DNA of 64,000 nucleotides from Bradyrhizobium sp. CB2312 (GCF_029714425.1 NZ_CP121668.1:5043501-5107500); one strand, 5' to 3'. Numbered from the stretch's first letter, positions 38,211 through 46,907 are shown. Notes: generated from the letters alone by a model not told the origin. Program-made: numbers and translations.

Positions 38211-40457
38211 TCAGGTGTGTGGAAGGAATGAGGTCAGATCGCTTTCCGGTCGCGGCCGGTCCAACAATCCGAGCTTCACCGGCACATCGTAAAGGCGCCC
38301 CGGTGCGAAGCGACGATAGAAATGACGCAGGCCGGGAACGAGCACTCTGACGACCGGAACCTCGACGTCGGGACGTGTCTGGTCGAGGACCAGGAAATCG
38401 TAGCCCGCACGGGCGGCGATCTCGACGCAGGCGATGACCTGGTCTCGTGTATTGTCGTGAAGCTTGAGGCTCGGCGCCGGGGGGACGATAGGGCGATCGC
38501 TCGGTGTCAGGAACGGGTAGTCTTCGAGGCGCAGCGGTGTGACACCGTCGAGGGTCGGCTTCTCGCCGCTCGCACCACCCATCATGCCGACGGACATGAA
38601 TTGGGTCAGCTCGGTGAGGGAGCGCAGCAGCGCTATACGGCGATCGAAATGCGCGCCGGAACCGAACTCGATATTCTCGTGTCCATTCTGCATCCAGTGC
38701 ATGATCGCCACGTAAGTCGGAATGCCGAGATCGGTGGTGATGTCGAGCACCCAAAGCTTGCGACCGGCTTCTGCAAATTGAGTTTGGAGATCCCGGACAT
38801 AGAAATCGTCGAACTGCTCGAGATCGACCTCGGCGCGCTGCACCCGGTTGTACCACCAGATCGCGTAGGCATCGCGCTCGATCAGTTCGAGGAAGCCCTG
38901 GACAATCGCTTCGTCGCGGGTGTTGCCGGCCGCGCAGCCGTTGGAATCCGTATGAAAGCCGCCATAAAAGAAATACAGGAGGCCCGTCGGCAGATATTTG
39001 AAGCGTTTGTCGCGCAGCGATGAGACCGGCGACCACTCGGTCCTCGTCGAGGGATCGAACGGTTCGGGCACCGGATGGGGATCGTCCGGTCGCTGCAGAA
39101 ACCTGTTCTTGAACTGCGTTTCGCTGAAGAGCTGGACATCGTTGGGAAGAAGCGCCTCGCCAGGCGCGAAATCGGCAAATCGACGCGTCGTCCTGATCTC
39201 ATCGCCCTGGAAAATGCCCGAATAGCGCTCGATCGATTCCATCAGCGCGCTGGCTTCGCCCTGCTCGGCGGTCGAGCCCTTGCCAAAGCTGCCGCCGCTC
39301 AATCCGGACCTGAGCTGGTCGATGCTGTGGGCCGGTGCGGAGAAATTATGCTGGGCGAAATAGTTGGTGTTCATCGGCAGGTCGACGTCGATTCGCTCGA
39401 GCCTGGACACCACGCCCGTCAATGGGCTCACATGCTTGCGGAAGCGCGACACGGTCGAGCGCGATGTCACGGTCCGGTATCCACCGCTGGTCATGACGAG
39501 CCTCTTGCCCTCGGCAATCTCGACCAGGGCCGGAGATCGGCGCGGATTGTTCAGCTTCCTGCTGCCGCAGGTCGGACATTGCGGACGTCGCGTCACGTAG
39601 TGCTTGGCGATGGCGGCGCCGGTCAGGTCGAAGCTGGCGATGTGATCGCGCAGATCGGTGCGAAAGCCCGAGGCAATTGCCTTGGCGATCTCGACGGCCG
39701 CAAAATGGATTCCAGTCTGGCCGACGCTTTCTCTGACGAGCGGCGATGTGGCAACCGCACGCGCCGGTCCCCGGTCGAGAAACCCCTTGATCTCCCGGTT
39801 GCGGATCATGCGATCGAACAGGCAGGTCCAGCAGGCGCTCTCGCCCGGTTTGAACACAGGCCCGACCAGCGGAAACGGGCCGGATGGCTGTACCAGCAAC
39901 CAGGGCGTCTTGCCGGCCACACGTTCCTGATTCAGTTCGGCGAGTCGCCGATCGAGATAGTCGTTCGCCAGCGTGATCGTGAGCTTCGGCGCTCGCTTGG
40001 CGATTTGAACACCGAGCTTGCTCAACGCCGCGGTCAGCTCCTTGGCGCCTTTGACGTCAATCGCCTCGACCTGCACGGGGCAATCGCGAAGATTCTGTTC
40101 CGCGATCTCCAGGGGCATGCCGAGGCTTGCCAAGAAACCGCCGACGGCATCGTCAAATGCTTTCGAGGTCCGCGCAACGATATATCGGCGATCGAGGAGC
40201 CGCTTGATCGCTTCCTCGATCTTCTCGGCCGGAAAGTGCTTCGAGAGCTGGCGAATGATCTCCGGCCAAGCCTTGCCATGTTTTCCGATCGCGGAGGCCA
40301 AGGCACAGTAGAGCTCGCCGTGCAGGAAGAACTTGCGATCCTCGGAATAGAGGCAAACCGCATCGGGAGGCAGGACGTAAGCGGTGAAGTTCGGTGCAAA
40401 TCGGAGAATGTCTTTGCGGGTCTGCCGCGCAACGCGGGTCTTGCGAGTTGCAGTCAT
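38211..40457 (-). CDS. TOMM cyclodehydratase, fused E1-like and YcaO
   Basis: 748 residues. About 1-310 is an E1/ThiF-like partner domain: a leader-binding wing region at the N-terminus and two zinc-type cysteine pairs (Cys209/Cys212 in CWTCLFD; Cys294/Cys297 in CPTCGSRK). About 335-748 is a YcaO domain with the ATP/Mg signature STAEQGEASALMESIERYSG near 395-414 and FLELIERDAYAIWWYNRVQ. Together they use ATP to turn Cys/Ser/Thr side chains of a precursor into azoline rings. The C-terminus is SFLPHT rather than the PxPxP tail often seen. Fused C-D proteins of this layout are well known in TOMM clusters. Confidence 0.92.
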   Translation of the reverse strand: MTATRKTRVARQTRKDILRFAPNFTAYVLPPDAVCLYSEDRKFFLHGELYCALASAIGKHGKAWPEIIRQLSKHFPAEKIEEAIKRLLDRRYIVARTSKAFDDAVGGFLASLGMPLEIAEQNLRDCPVQVEAIDVKGAKELTAALSKLGVQIAKRAPKLTITLANDYLDRRLAELNQERVAGKTPWLLVQPSGPFPLVGPVFKPGESACWTCLFDRMIRNREIKGFLDRGPARAVATSPLVRESVGQTGIHFAAVEIAKAIASGFRTDLRDHIASFDLTGAAIAKHYVTRRPQCPTCGSRKLNNPRRSPALVEIAEGKRLVMTSGGYRTVTSRSTVSRFRKHVSPLTGVVSRLERIDVDLPMNTNYFAQHNFSAPAHSIDQLRSGLSGGSFGKGSTAEQGEASALMESIERYSGIFQGDEIRTTRRFADFAPGEALLPNDVQLFSETQFKNRFLQRPDDPHPVPEPFDPSTRTEWSPVSSLRDKRFKYLPTGLLYFFYGGFHTDSNGCAAGNTRDEAIVQGFLELIERDAYAIWWYNRVQRAEVDLEQFDDFYVRDLQTQFAEAGRKLWVLDITTDLGIPTYVAIMHWMQNGHENIEFGSGAHFDRRIALLRSLTELTQFMSVGMMGGASGEKPTLDGVTPLRLEDYPFLTPSDRPIVPPAPSLKLHDNTRDQVIACVEIAARAGYDFLVLDQTRPDVEVPVVRVLVPGLRHFYRRFAPGRLYDVPVKLGLLDRPRPESDLTSFLPHT

Positions 40458-40609
40458 TGAGTCAGCACGCTGATCCTGTTGCCGTCACGCGGGATCCTCG
40501 GCGCAAGACCGATCGTCGCGACCGCGCGCCGGCGTTTTCCCAGAGAATTGAAACGAATTCAGCTGTCACCCGCAAGCCGCCGATGCAACCGTCGTAGCGA
40601 AATCAAGCA

Positions 40610-40642
40610 ATTGGCCGGCCCCTTTTCTCGAGGCCGGCCAAT
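40610..40642 (-). terminator. Inter-cistronic hairpin between precursor and cyclodehydratase genes
   Basis: ATTGGCCGGCC pairs perfectly with GGCCGGCCAAT (11 bp) around an 11-nt loop. On the minus strand it is followed by TGCTTGATTTC. It lies 43 bp after the precursor stop codon and about 150 bp before the cyclodehydratase start. Partial terminators at this place are typical of RiPP operons, where the precursor is needed in excess over its enzymes. Confidence 0.65.
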
Positions 40643-40685
40643 GATCCATCAACCCGTGAATTTGACATTCGGAGCGCGCCGCGAT

Positions 40686-41123
40686 TTAGCACCAGCGGCA
40701 GCGGCCCCACGATGCGCAGCAACCTGCGCATGATACGGCGCATCCGATCACACCAACGCCACAGCCGACTGCACAACCTGCACATCGGCAACCGACGCCA
40801 CATCGGCAAGCACGGCAACCCCGACAGCCTCCGCAGCCGCGGCAACCGCCGCATCCGCGCCATGCCAGCTGCACGCGGCTGCCGGCGTTTTCCTTGTCGA
40901 AGAGATGGAAGGTGGCGAGGCTGACGTCAGCCATTTCCTCTTCATCGAGCGTGATTGCCTGACCTGTTCCAAGGTGCGGCAATTGTTGTACGTCGGGTGT
41001 CGGCACGGCGGACGCCGATGCGCCTCCCGCCAGCGAGAACGTCAACCCTGCGGCTCCGAACGCCGGCACGGCGACTTTGGTGACTCGCTTCTTCCCTTTA
41101 GACGTCCTCTTCGCCTGCCGCAT
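40686..41123 (-). CDS. Putative TOMM precursor peptide, 145 aa, Cys/Gly-rich core
   Basis: The start at 41,123 is chosen for GGAGG seven bases upstream. Residues 1-18 are basic (MRQAKRTSKGKKRVTK), 19-40 hydrophobic and signal-like (VPAFGAAGLTFSLAGGASAS), and 41-80 an acidic leader-like segment (PDVQQLPHLGTG, then ITLDEEEMADVSLATFHLFD). Residues 91-145 hold 17 cysteines in 55 positions, beginning with a strict C-x2-C ladder at 91, 94, 97, 100, 103 and 106, plus only two serines. Position directly upstream of a fused cyclodehydratase and an azoline dehydrogenase makes this the substrate. The last 55 residues would be the thiazole-forming core. Confidence 0.85.
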   Translation of the reverse strand: MRQAKRTSKGKKRVTKVAVPAFGAAGLTFSLAGGASASAVPTPDVQQLPHLGTGQAITLDEEEMADVSLATFHLFDKENAGSRVQLAWRGCGGCRGCGGCRGCRACRCGVGCRCAGCAVGCGVGVIGCAVSCAGCCASWGRCRWC

Positions 41124-41362
41124 GGTCAAACCTCCGAGCATTGCAAGAAGCATCCCAGCCGCGGTAAGTCTACGCTCAGGAAATAACACGAGCAAGAATT
41201 ACGCGCACAAAAGCGCGCCGTTGCGCGTTCAGAATGTATTCATCTTCATGAACGGCATCGGCACGGCCAGTTGACGCAAGGCATCAACGATCGGCGCTCT
41301 TGGTGCGCGTGCAGCTTGGTGCAGTGCCGCAAGCGCATCGAATCCTAAACGGAGAGATCCGC

Positions 41363-42232
41363 GTGGCAGATCAATCAGGGCGTTTCGCTTGGTATGAACT
41401 CCTGACCACGGATGTCGCGGCGGCAGGCGCATTTTATCGCAAGGCTCTCGGCTGGGGCGTGAAGGATGAGTCGACCCCGGAACTGCCTTACATGCTGTTT
41501 CGTAGCGGCGGCGCTCCGCTGGGCGGACTTATGGATATCCCGGAAGAGGGGCGGAGATTGGGGGCGACGCCGAGATGGATGGGATACGTCTCCGTCGACG
41601 ACCTGGACGCAACCGCCGCGCAGATCAGGCGTCTTGCAGGCACGATCCTTGTGCCGCCGACCGACACCAATATTGGCCGCATAGCGGTCGTTGCCGATCC
41701 GCAGAAGGCGACCTTCGGGCTGATCCAAGAGCCAACATATGGCCGACGGAAACCGGGCCGGCTGGACGAGCCGGGGCGCGTAGGCTGGCATGAGTTACTG
41801 GCCGCCGACCGGGCCGTGATCTTCGACTTCTACAGAGAACTATTCGGCTGGCAGAAGGCCGACGCTCAAAGCGAACCAGCGGCCTGGTATCAATTGTTTT
41901 CGGCGGGTGGGCAGACGGTCGGCGGCATGCTCACCAAACTTCCGAGCGTAGCGCAGCCGAGCTGGCTGCATTACTTCAATGTCGACGACATCGGTGCTGC
42001 CACGAAACATGTGAATGCTGGCGGAGGCCGGATCCTCCAGGGTCCGATCGAATTGCCCGATGGCTGCTGGATCGCACGATGTGTCGATCCCCAGGGTGCC
42101 CTGTTTGCATTGCAGGGCGCCCGAGGTCAGACAAGCGTTGAGCCATCCTCGGGCTCGGAAATCGGCTGGTCCGCCAAGTGGGGCGGCGTTGCCTCCCAGG
42201 GGAGAATTGTGCTGCCCAAGCCGAAGACCTAG
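41363..42232 (+). CDS. Two-domain VOC-family protein
   Basis: 289 residues from a GTG at 41,363 with GGAGAG upstream. Two tandem glyoxalase/VOC modules begin GRFAWYELLTTDVAAAGAFY (near 6) and GRVGWHELLAADRAVIFDFY (near 134); each also has an ALGWGV/LFGWQK motif and a GTILVPP / GGRILQGP strand. The family contains dioxygenases, glyoxalase I-like and antibiotic-binding proteins. It is divergent from the TOMM precursor across a 239-bp gap; a resistance or binding role in that pathway is possible but not shown. Confidence 0.8.
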   Translation: MADQSGRFAWYELLTTDVAAAGAFYRKALGWGVKDESTPELPYMLFRSGGAPLGGLMDIPEEGRRLGATPRWMGYVSVDDLDATAAQIRRLAGTILVPPTDTNIGRIAVVADPQKATFGLIQEPTYGRRKPGRLDEPGRVGWHELLAADRAVIFDFYRELFGWQKADAQSEPAAWYQLFSAGGQTVGGMLTKLPSVAQPSWLHYFNVDDIGAATKHVNAGGGRILQGPIELPDGCWIARCVDPQGALFALQGARGQTSVEPSSGSEIGWSAKWGGVASQGRIVLPKPKT

Positions 42233-42432
42233 CGACAGCGTCTGTCCGGCGCTGACGCGACCTTGCAATAGCCCGCGCCGGGAGCAGGGGAGGCCTGCGA
42301 AAGGCCGATCCGGCCCTGTCCGGCCCAAGTTCCCGTTGCACCTGACCACCCTGTGCGCTATCCGGCCGGAAAGGCCTGAGGCGGCTCCACATTTTCCCGC
42401 TCAGGCACCCAAACCCGAGGACGGAAACCGCC

Positions 42433-44283
42433 ATGCCAGCCTATCGCTCCCGCACCACCACCCACGGCCGCAACATGGCGGGTGCCCGAGGCCTCTGGCG
42501 CGCGACCGGCATGAAGGACGCGGATTTCGGCAAGCCGATCATCGCGGTCGTCAACTCCTTCACCCAGTTCGTGCCCGGCCACGTCCACCTCAAAGACCTC
42601 GGCCAGCTCGTTGCGCGCGAGATCGAGCAGGCCGGCGGCGTGGCGAAAGAGTTCAACACCATCGCGGTCGACGACGGAATCGCCATGGGCCATGACGGCA
42701 TGCTCTACAGCCTGCCGTCGCGCGAGCTGATCGCCGACAGCGTCGAGTACATGGCCAACGCGCACTGTGCCGACGGCCTCGTCTGCATCTCCAACTGCGA
42801 CAAGATCACGCCCGGCATGCTGATGGCGGCGCTGCGGCTCAACATCCCTGCCGTGTTCGTCTCGGGTGGCCCGATGGAGGCCGGCAAGGTCAAGCTGCAG
42901 GGCAAGACCAAGGCCGTTGACCTCATCGACGCCATGGTTGCCGCGGCCGACTCCAAGGTCAGCGACGAGGACGTCAAGGTGATCGAGCGCTCGGCGTGCC
43001 CGACCTGCGGCTCCTGCTCGGGCATGTTCACCGCCAATTCCATGAACTGCCTGACCGAGGCGCTTGGCCTCGCGCTGCCCGGCAACGGCTCCGTGGTCGC
43101 AACCCACGCCGACCGCAAGCGCCTTTTCGTCGAGGCCGGCCACACCATCGTCGATCTCGTCCGCCGCTATTACGAGCAGGACGACGCCTCGGTGCTGCCG
43201 CGCAACATCGCGAACTCTAGGGCGTTCGAGAACGCGATGACGCTCGACATCGCGATGGGCGGCTCGACCAACACCGTGCTGCATCTGCTCGCCGCCGCCC
43301 ATGAAGGGCAGGTGGCCTTCACCATGCAGGACATCGACCGCCTGTCGCGCCGCGTGCCCGTGCTCTGCAAGGTCGCGCCGTCGGTCGCCGACGTGCATGT
43401 CGAGGACGTGCATCGCGCCGGCGGTATCATGGGCATTCTCGGCGAGCTCGACCGTGCCGGCCTGATCGACACCTCGGTCTCGACCGTGCACGCGCCGACC
43501 ATGAACGATGCGCTGGAGCGCTGGGACATCAAGCGCTCCAAGAGCGAGGCGGTGCGCACCTTCTATCGTGCCTCGCCCGGTGGCATCCCGACGCAAGTCG
43601 CCTTCAGCCAGGAGCGCCGCTACGACGAGCTCGATGCCGACCGCGAGAAGGGCGTGGTGCGCGATCTCGAACACGCCTTCAGCAAGGACGGCGGTCTCGC
43701 CGTGCTTTACGGCAACCTCGCGCAGGACGGCTGCATCGTGAAGACCGCCGGCGTCGACGCTTCGATCCTGAAATTCTCCGGCCCGGCGCGCGTGTTCGAA
43801 AGCCAGGACGCGGCCGTCGAAGGCATCCTGGGCGGCAAGGTCGTGGCCGGCGAGGTCGTGGTCATCATCTACGAAGGCCCGCGCGGCGGCCCCGGCATGC
43901 AGGAGATGCTGTATCCGACCAGCTATTTGAAATCGATGGGCCTCGGAAAGGCTTGCGCGCTCGTCACCGACGGCCGCTTCTCGGGCGGCTCGTCCGGCCT
44001 GTCGATCGGCCATCTGTCGCCGGAAGCCGCCGAAGGCGGCAACATCGGTCTGGTGCGCACCGGCGACGTCATCGCCATCGACATCCCGAACCGCAGCATC
44101 ACGCTGGAGGTCTCCGACGAGGAGCTCGCCAGCCGCCGCGCTGCGGAAGAGGCCAAGGGCGATGTCGCCTGGCAGGCGACGGGCCGCAAGCGCAACGTCT
44201 CCACCGCGCTGCAGGCTTACGCCGCACTCACCACCAGCGCCGCGCGCGGCGCGGTGCGCGAGGTGAAGCGCCGCTCGAATTGA
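42433..44283 (+). CDS. ilvD: Dihydroxy-acid dehydratase
   Basis: 616 residues; converts 2,3-dihydroxy-isovalerate and -methylvalerate into the 2-oxo acids of valine and isoleucine synthesis. Fe-S ligands are visible in [12 protein letters not shown] and in [16 protein letters not shown]. The N-terminus ([16 protein letters not shown]) and the C-terminal block [20 protein letters not shown] are family-typical, and the length is normal for the [4Fe-4S]/[2Fe-2S] type. Its 200-bp leader shows no recognisable attenuator peptide. Confidence 0.96.
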   Translation: MPAYRSRTTTHGRNMAGARGLWRATGMKDADFGKPIIAVVNSFTQFVPGHVHLKDLGQLVAREIEQAGGVAKEFNTIAVDDGIAMGHDGMLYSLPSRELIADSVEYMANAHCADGLVCISNCDKITPGMLMAALRLNIPAVFVSGGPMEAGKVKLQGKTKAVDLIDAMVAAADSKVSDEDVKVIERSACPTCGSCSGMFTANSMNCLTEALGLALPGNGSVVATHADRKRLFVEAGHTIVDLVRRYYEQDDASVLPRNIANSRAFENAMTLDIAMGGSTNTVLHLLAAAHEGQVAFTMQDIDRLSRRVPVLCKVAPSVADVHVEDVHRAGGIMGILGELDRAGLIDTSVSTVHAPTMNDALERWDIKRSKSEAVRTFYRASPGGIPTQVAFSQERRYDELDADREKGVVRDLEHAFSKDGGLAVLYGNLAQDGCIVKTAGVDASILKFSGPARVFESQDAAVEGILGGKVVAGEVVVIIYEGPRGGPGMQEMLYPTSYLKSMGLGKACALVTDGRFSGGSSGLSIGHLSPEAAEGGNIGLVRTGDVIAIDIPNRSITLEVSDEELASRRAAEEAKGDVAWQATGRKRNVSTALQAYAALTTSAARGAVREVKRRSN

Positions 44284-44326
44284 GCATTGCGCGGTTCGCA
44301 CGGCGTGCGCATAGTCAATAAGTTCT

Positions 44327-44352
44327 GAACGGCCGGCGCAAGCCGGCCGTTC
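44327..44352 (+). terminator. Hairpin after ilvD
   Basis: GAACGGCCGGC and GCCGGCCGTTC form a perfect 11-bp stem with loop GCAA, 43 bp after the ilvD stop. It is followed by GCATTAAGG rather than a T run, so it is a terminator-like structure. Confidence 0.65.
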
Positions 44353-44454
44353 GCATTAAGGATGCCCCGACGAACTTCGGCAGCCCAGGATTTTGCGGCG
44401 TATATTGCGCGCGACCTTCGCAAATCCATTTCGGGCAACTGGGGCGCCACCACA

Positions 44455-44829
44455 ATGTCTCGTACTCTCGCTGTTGTTTTCTCCACGGCCGTCGCCGCGA
44501 TTTCGATGACGGGCGCAGCCTCGGCCGGCTGCTACAATTGCTACGCGCCGCCGCCGTGCCAGACCTGCTACCAGCAGCAATACGTCGCGCCGCAATACCG
44601 CACATTCGACGAGACCGTGATGGTGTCGCCGGGCGCCGTGGTCGCGCATCGCACGCCGGCGCAGTACCGTACCGTGATGGTGCTGCAGACCGTGATGGTC
44701 GCGCCGCCGGGTGTCCAGTACGAGCGCATCCCGCCGCAATATGCGACGCGCCAGCGGGTCGAGATGGTCTCGCCCGGCTATTCCTATTACGCCCCGGTGC
44801 AGATGGGCTGCGCGTCCTGCGGCTACTGA
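44455..44829 (+). CDS. Secreted Cys/Tyr/Pro-rich protein, 124 aa
   Basis: Starting at ATG 44,455, a signal peptide (MSRTLAVVFSTAVAAISMTG, cut near ASA-GC) leads into GCYNCYAPPPCQTCYQQQYV, a short segment with four cysteines, then repetitive Tyr/Val-rich blocks of the form QYRTxxxxxxVMVxPG (TFDETVMVSPGAV, TVMVLQTVMVAPPGV) and a final MGCASCGY. The repeat and paired cysteines suggest a disulfide-stabilised surface or envelope protein. The family is common in bradyrhizobia without known function. Confidence 0.7.
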   Translation: MSRTLAVVFSTAVAAISMTGAASAGCYNCYAPPPCQTCYQQQYVAPQYRTFDETVMVSPGAVVAHRTPAQYRTVMVLQTVMVAPPGVQYERIPPQYATRQRVEMVSPGYSYYAPVQMGCASCGY

Positions 44830-44853
44830 GCCAAGGCAGCAACGAAGAATTTG

Positions 44854-44887
44854 ATGCGGCGCTCCCCCGGGGCGCCGCATTGCTTTT
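44854..44887 (+). terminator. Rho-independent terminator
   Basis: ATGCGGCGC (44,854-44,862) pairs with GCGCCGCAT (44,872-44,880) followed by TGCTTTT. It ends the transcript of the secreted Cys/Tyr-rich protein. The 250 bp after it, up to the tRNA remnant, show no gene. Confidence 0.75.
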
Positions 44888-45142
44888 GGGCGCAGCGAAC
44901 GAGGCCCGGAAACGGAGGCGAATCCAAACCGGGCCTCGCAACCAGCGACGCCCTGGGAGATGTCGCCAGCGTTCGGGATTGCTGAGCGGCCGACCTGTGT
45001 CGGTGGCCGACGCGTTGCCTGAAGCTAAAGGAACAGCCTGACGCTCGCCTGACAGAGGACTGGGTGGAGGGGCTCGAGGCGAGGGCGCCAACTTCGCGTT
45101 GCCTTGCGCCACCGACTGCGTTAAGCGACAGCCATTCCGGGT

Positions 45143-45183
45143 TTGGAAGGGTGGCCGAGTGGTTTAAGGCACCGGTCTTGAAA
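45143..45183 (+). other. attL: truncated 5' half of tRNA-Ser(UGA)
   Basis: Identical for 41 bp to the 5' half of the intact tRNA gene at 59,354-59,443, then diverges immediately after the anticodon loop (CTTGAAA). It cannot fold as a tRNA. This copy keeps the ancestral upstream DNA, so the promoter of the original tRNA gene should lie just before it, perhaps in TTGCGC...GTTAAG at about 45,104-45,126. Confidence 0.9.
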
Positions 45184-45302
45184 TTCTGAAACGGCCATGC
45201 CGGCTAGTCCGGCATTGTCCCGTTAGATGCTGATTTGTCTGGCAAAATGCCAGGTCAGCGCTGCTTTCGTCCTTGCTCATTCTACGTCGTCCCAACCAGT
45301 TG

Positions 45303-45322
45303 GGTAGCAATCCCGGTAGCAA
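45303..45322 (+). repeat. Paired GGTAGCAA motif near attL
   Basis: GGTAGCAA occurs at 45,303-45,310 and 45,315-45,322. The same pair occurs near attR (59,281-59,298) and inverted at 54,476-54,494. Placement about 120 bp inside the left end fits integrase arm-type sites. Confidence 0.5.
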
Positions 45323-45356
45323 CCGGCGTTTGGCCCAACGCGAGCAGGGGCGAACG

Positions 45357-45446
45357 ATGGAAGCGCTTATCGGCCTGATCCTAGGAATGGTGCTCGGCAT
45401 CATCATTCGCGAGCTATGGCCGCGCTGGCGTAAGCCGAAGGACTGA
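45357..45446 (+). CDS. Tiny membrane peptide, 29 aa
   Basis: ATG at 45,357, preceded by AGGGGCG, opens a 29-codon frame: MEALIGLILGMVLGIIIREL followed by WPRWRKPKD. One hydrophobic helix is followed by a basic/aromatic tail, a form shared with small phage or toxin-like membrane peptides. Its C-terminal coding sequence and 40 bp of 3' flank recur near 63,675-63,740, where a related 26-codon frame ends in the same MPKD-type tail. That conservation supports it being real. Confidence 0.5.
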   Translation: MEALIGLILGMVLGIIIRELWPRWRKPKD

Positions 45447-45542
45447 GTTCTCCACACCCACGACAGGCAGTGGCTCGCGATTGCTCTGCGCCGCTAGGAA
45501 TCGATAATTTGACTCTCGCCTGCGCCGCGCTTCGATGGCGGC

Positions 45543-45830
45543 ATGCCTCGCCCTGTACGACGCCATACGCCTACGCACCCTGATGGCCGGCCGCTCAAGA
45601 TCACGTTCGGCGAGATGCGCGAGATGGGCTTGCGGGGCGTGCTGGTCTACTGCCATTGCGGCCACCACGTTGCGCTGAGCGCTGATCAGTGGCCGGATGA
45701 CGTTCGGTTGTCTGATCTCGAGCCGCGGTCTGTCTGCCAAGGCTGCGGGTATCGCGGCGCCGACGTTCGGCCGGACTTTGAGCGCGGGAACCCGAGGCTT
45801 GCAATCATGGGCCTACGAAACACCCGCTAG
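45543..45830 (+). CDS. Small zinc-ribbon-like protein, 95 aa
   Basis: Four-cysteine arrangement YCHCGHHVALSADQW and VCQGCGYRGADVRPDF, with His residues between, suggests a zinc ribbon. The N-terminus is basic and Pro-rich (MPRPVRRHTPTHPDGRPLKI). This type of 90-residue protein occurs repeatedly in rhizobial genomes near phage or mobile genes; the function is unknown. There is no good Shine-Dalgarno directly upstream. Confidence 0.6.
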   Translation: MPRPVRRHTPTHPDGRPLKITFGEMREMGLRGVLVYCHCGHHVALSADQWPDDVRLSDLEPRSVCQGCGYRGADVRPDFERGNPRLAIMGLRNTR

Positions 45831-45922
45831 GAACGGCTGCCCTGATCGACTCGCAAAAACGCCCCGGCGATCTTATTTGCGGGTGCATGCGTATGGCGTA
45901 CGAGCTCTGATCGGAGGCTATC

Positions 45923-46093
45923 ATGCCTATGGAGTTCTATCAGGGACAGCCGCTCGATCCCGATCAACTTGAAGCACTTCGGTTGCAGATCGAAAGCTTC
46001 GACACCATTGAGGTCATCGACCCGGAGATCCGCGCGATCGTTGCACGCAATTGGCCCCACCTGCTCGCGAAACTTCCCCCGGATGAACCGTGA
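45923..46093 (+). CDS. Small acidic protein, 56 aa
   Basis: CGGAGG lies six bases before the ATG at 45,923. The peptide (MPMEFYQGQPLDPDQLEALR, then LQIESFDTIEVIDPEIRAIV) is acidic and probably helical, ending WPHLLAKLPPDEP. No relative is recognised. It may be co-transcribed with the zinc-ribbon gene 90 bp upstream. Confidence 0.6.
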   Translation: MPMEFYQGQPLDPDQLEALRLQIESFDTIEVIDPEIRAIVARNWPHLLAKLPPDEP

Positions 46094-46421
46094 TGGCGAG
46101 CGAAGGAAAGCCGGAGGGCCAGCGCGAACCGGCAAACCCATATGCCGGTTGCCATAGGATTCACGTTTGTTAAAGCGGGAACGAAGAGCGCCGGGAAAAG
46201 TCGGCACACCGGGGCTGGCGCATAGTTCACGTAGATCGTTTCACCCGGGTCTTTCTTGGAATGACAGAGGCCGCAGCGTTGCGTTCGCTGCGGCCTTCCT
46301 CTTCAGCAATGATACGCGGGGAAGGTCGGTGCTGGCGCCGCCTTAAGCCCGCTGATCGCCGCGCCGGCTATGGCGAGGCGAATGCTCAGCTTGAAGCAGA
46401 GCCTCGCGAGCAAAAGCCTGA
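46094..46421 (+). terminator. Gap containing a strong hairpin terminator (46,269-46,303)
   Basis: GGCCGCAGCG (46,269-46,278) pairs with GGCC-side CGCTGCGGCC (46,286-46,295), a 10-bp stem with a 7-nt loop, followed by TTCCTCTTC. It would end plus-strand transcription from the small left-end genes. Otherwise this 328-bp gap shows no supported gene. Confidence 0.65.
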
Positions 46422-46907
46422 TCAGGCGCACGGGCACATTTCCGGTGTCTGCTGCTTCGCCTCATCAGGGTCGTCGTCCTCGCTGTCGGCGTCATCCCGC
46501 TCGATGTCGTCAGTCCTGCCTTTCCAGGCATGGGATTGATCCAGGGAGTGAACTGCACCAAGGGATGGCTCGTGCTCGTCGCCGCTATACTCGTCGTCCT
46601 CGGGCGGCTCGCATTCATCTGCGCCAGGCGGCTGACCATAGGCCACGCCGCACGAGGGCTCCAGGTCCGGATCGGCGTCGAGCTGGTCTAACAAATCGAT
46701 CAGATCCTTAATCAGCTCCCGGGCGCAGCCAGCCATTCCGCGGTCAAGGGGCATACCCATGAACGCCTCAAGGCGAAAGGCCACCCGCTCTGTTGAATTA
46801 GCGAGTCGTATGATGGCCTGGTGCCAGGCGGGGTGTACGGCGGCCGCGAGCGCGGCGAACTCACCAGCGGATTCCGCTGGGGCGTCTAGGGCACGTTTGG
46901 TTTGCAT
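46422..46907 (-). CDS. Acidic hypothetical protein, 161 aa
   Basis: The start at 46,907 is preferred over longer in-frame options because it begins a coherent helical domain (MQTKRALDAPAESAGEFAAL, AWHQAIIRLANSTERVAFRL). The C-terminal third is very acidic and disordered (EPPEDDEYSGDEHEPS, DDIERDDADSEDDDPDEAK) and ends in TPEMCPCA. An acidic tail can mimic DNA or bind basic proteins. No family is recognised. A 50-nt hairpin sits in its leader. It is the last gene of the leftward element block. Confidence 0.55.
   Translation of the reverse strand: MQTKRALDAPAESAGEFAALAAAVHPAWHQAIIRLANSTERVAFRLEAFMGMPLDRGMAGCARELIKDLIDLLDQLDADPDLEPSCGVAYGQPPGADECEPPEDDEYSGDEHEPSLGAVHSLDQSHAWKGRTDDIERDDADSEDDDPDEAKQQTPEMCPCA

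Noticed and set aside
40686..41195. 169-residue version of the TOMM precursor
   Set aside because: The upstream start lacks a ribosome site, while GGAGG lies seven bases before the start at 41,123.
45145..45200. A second tRNA-Ser gene
   Set aside because: Only the 5' half is present; the sequence diverges right after the anticodon loop, so it is an attachment-site remnant.
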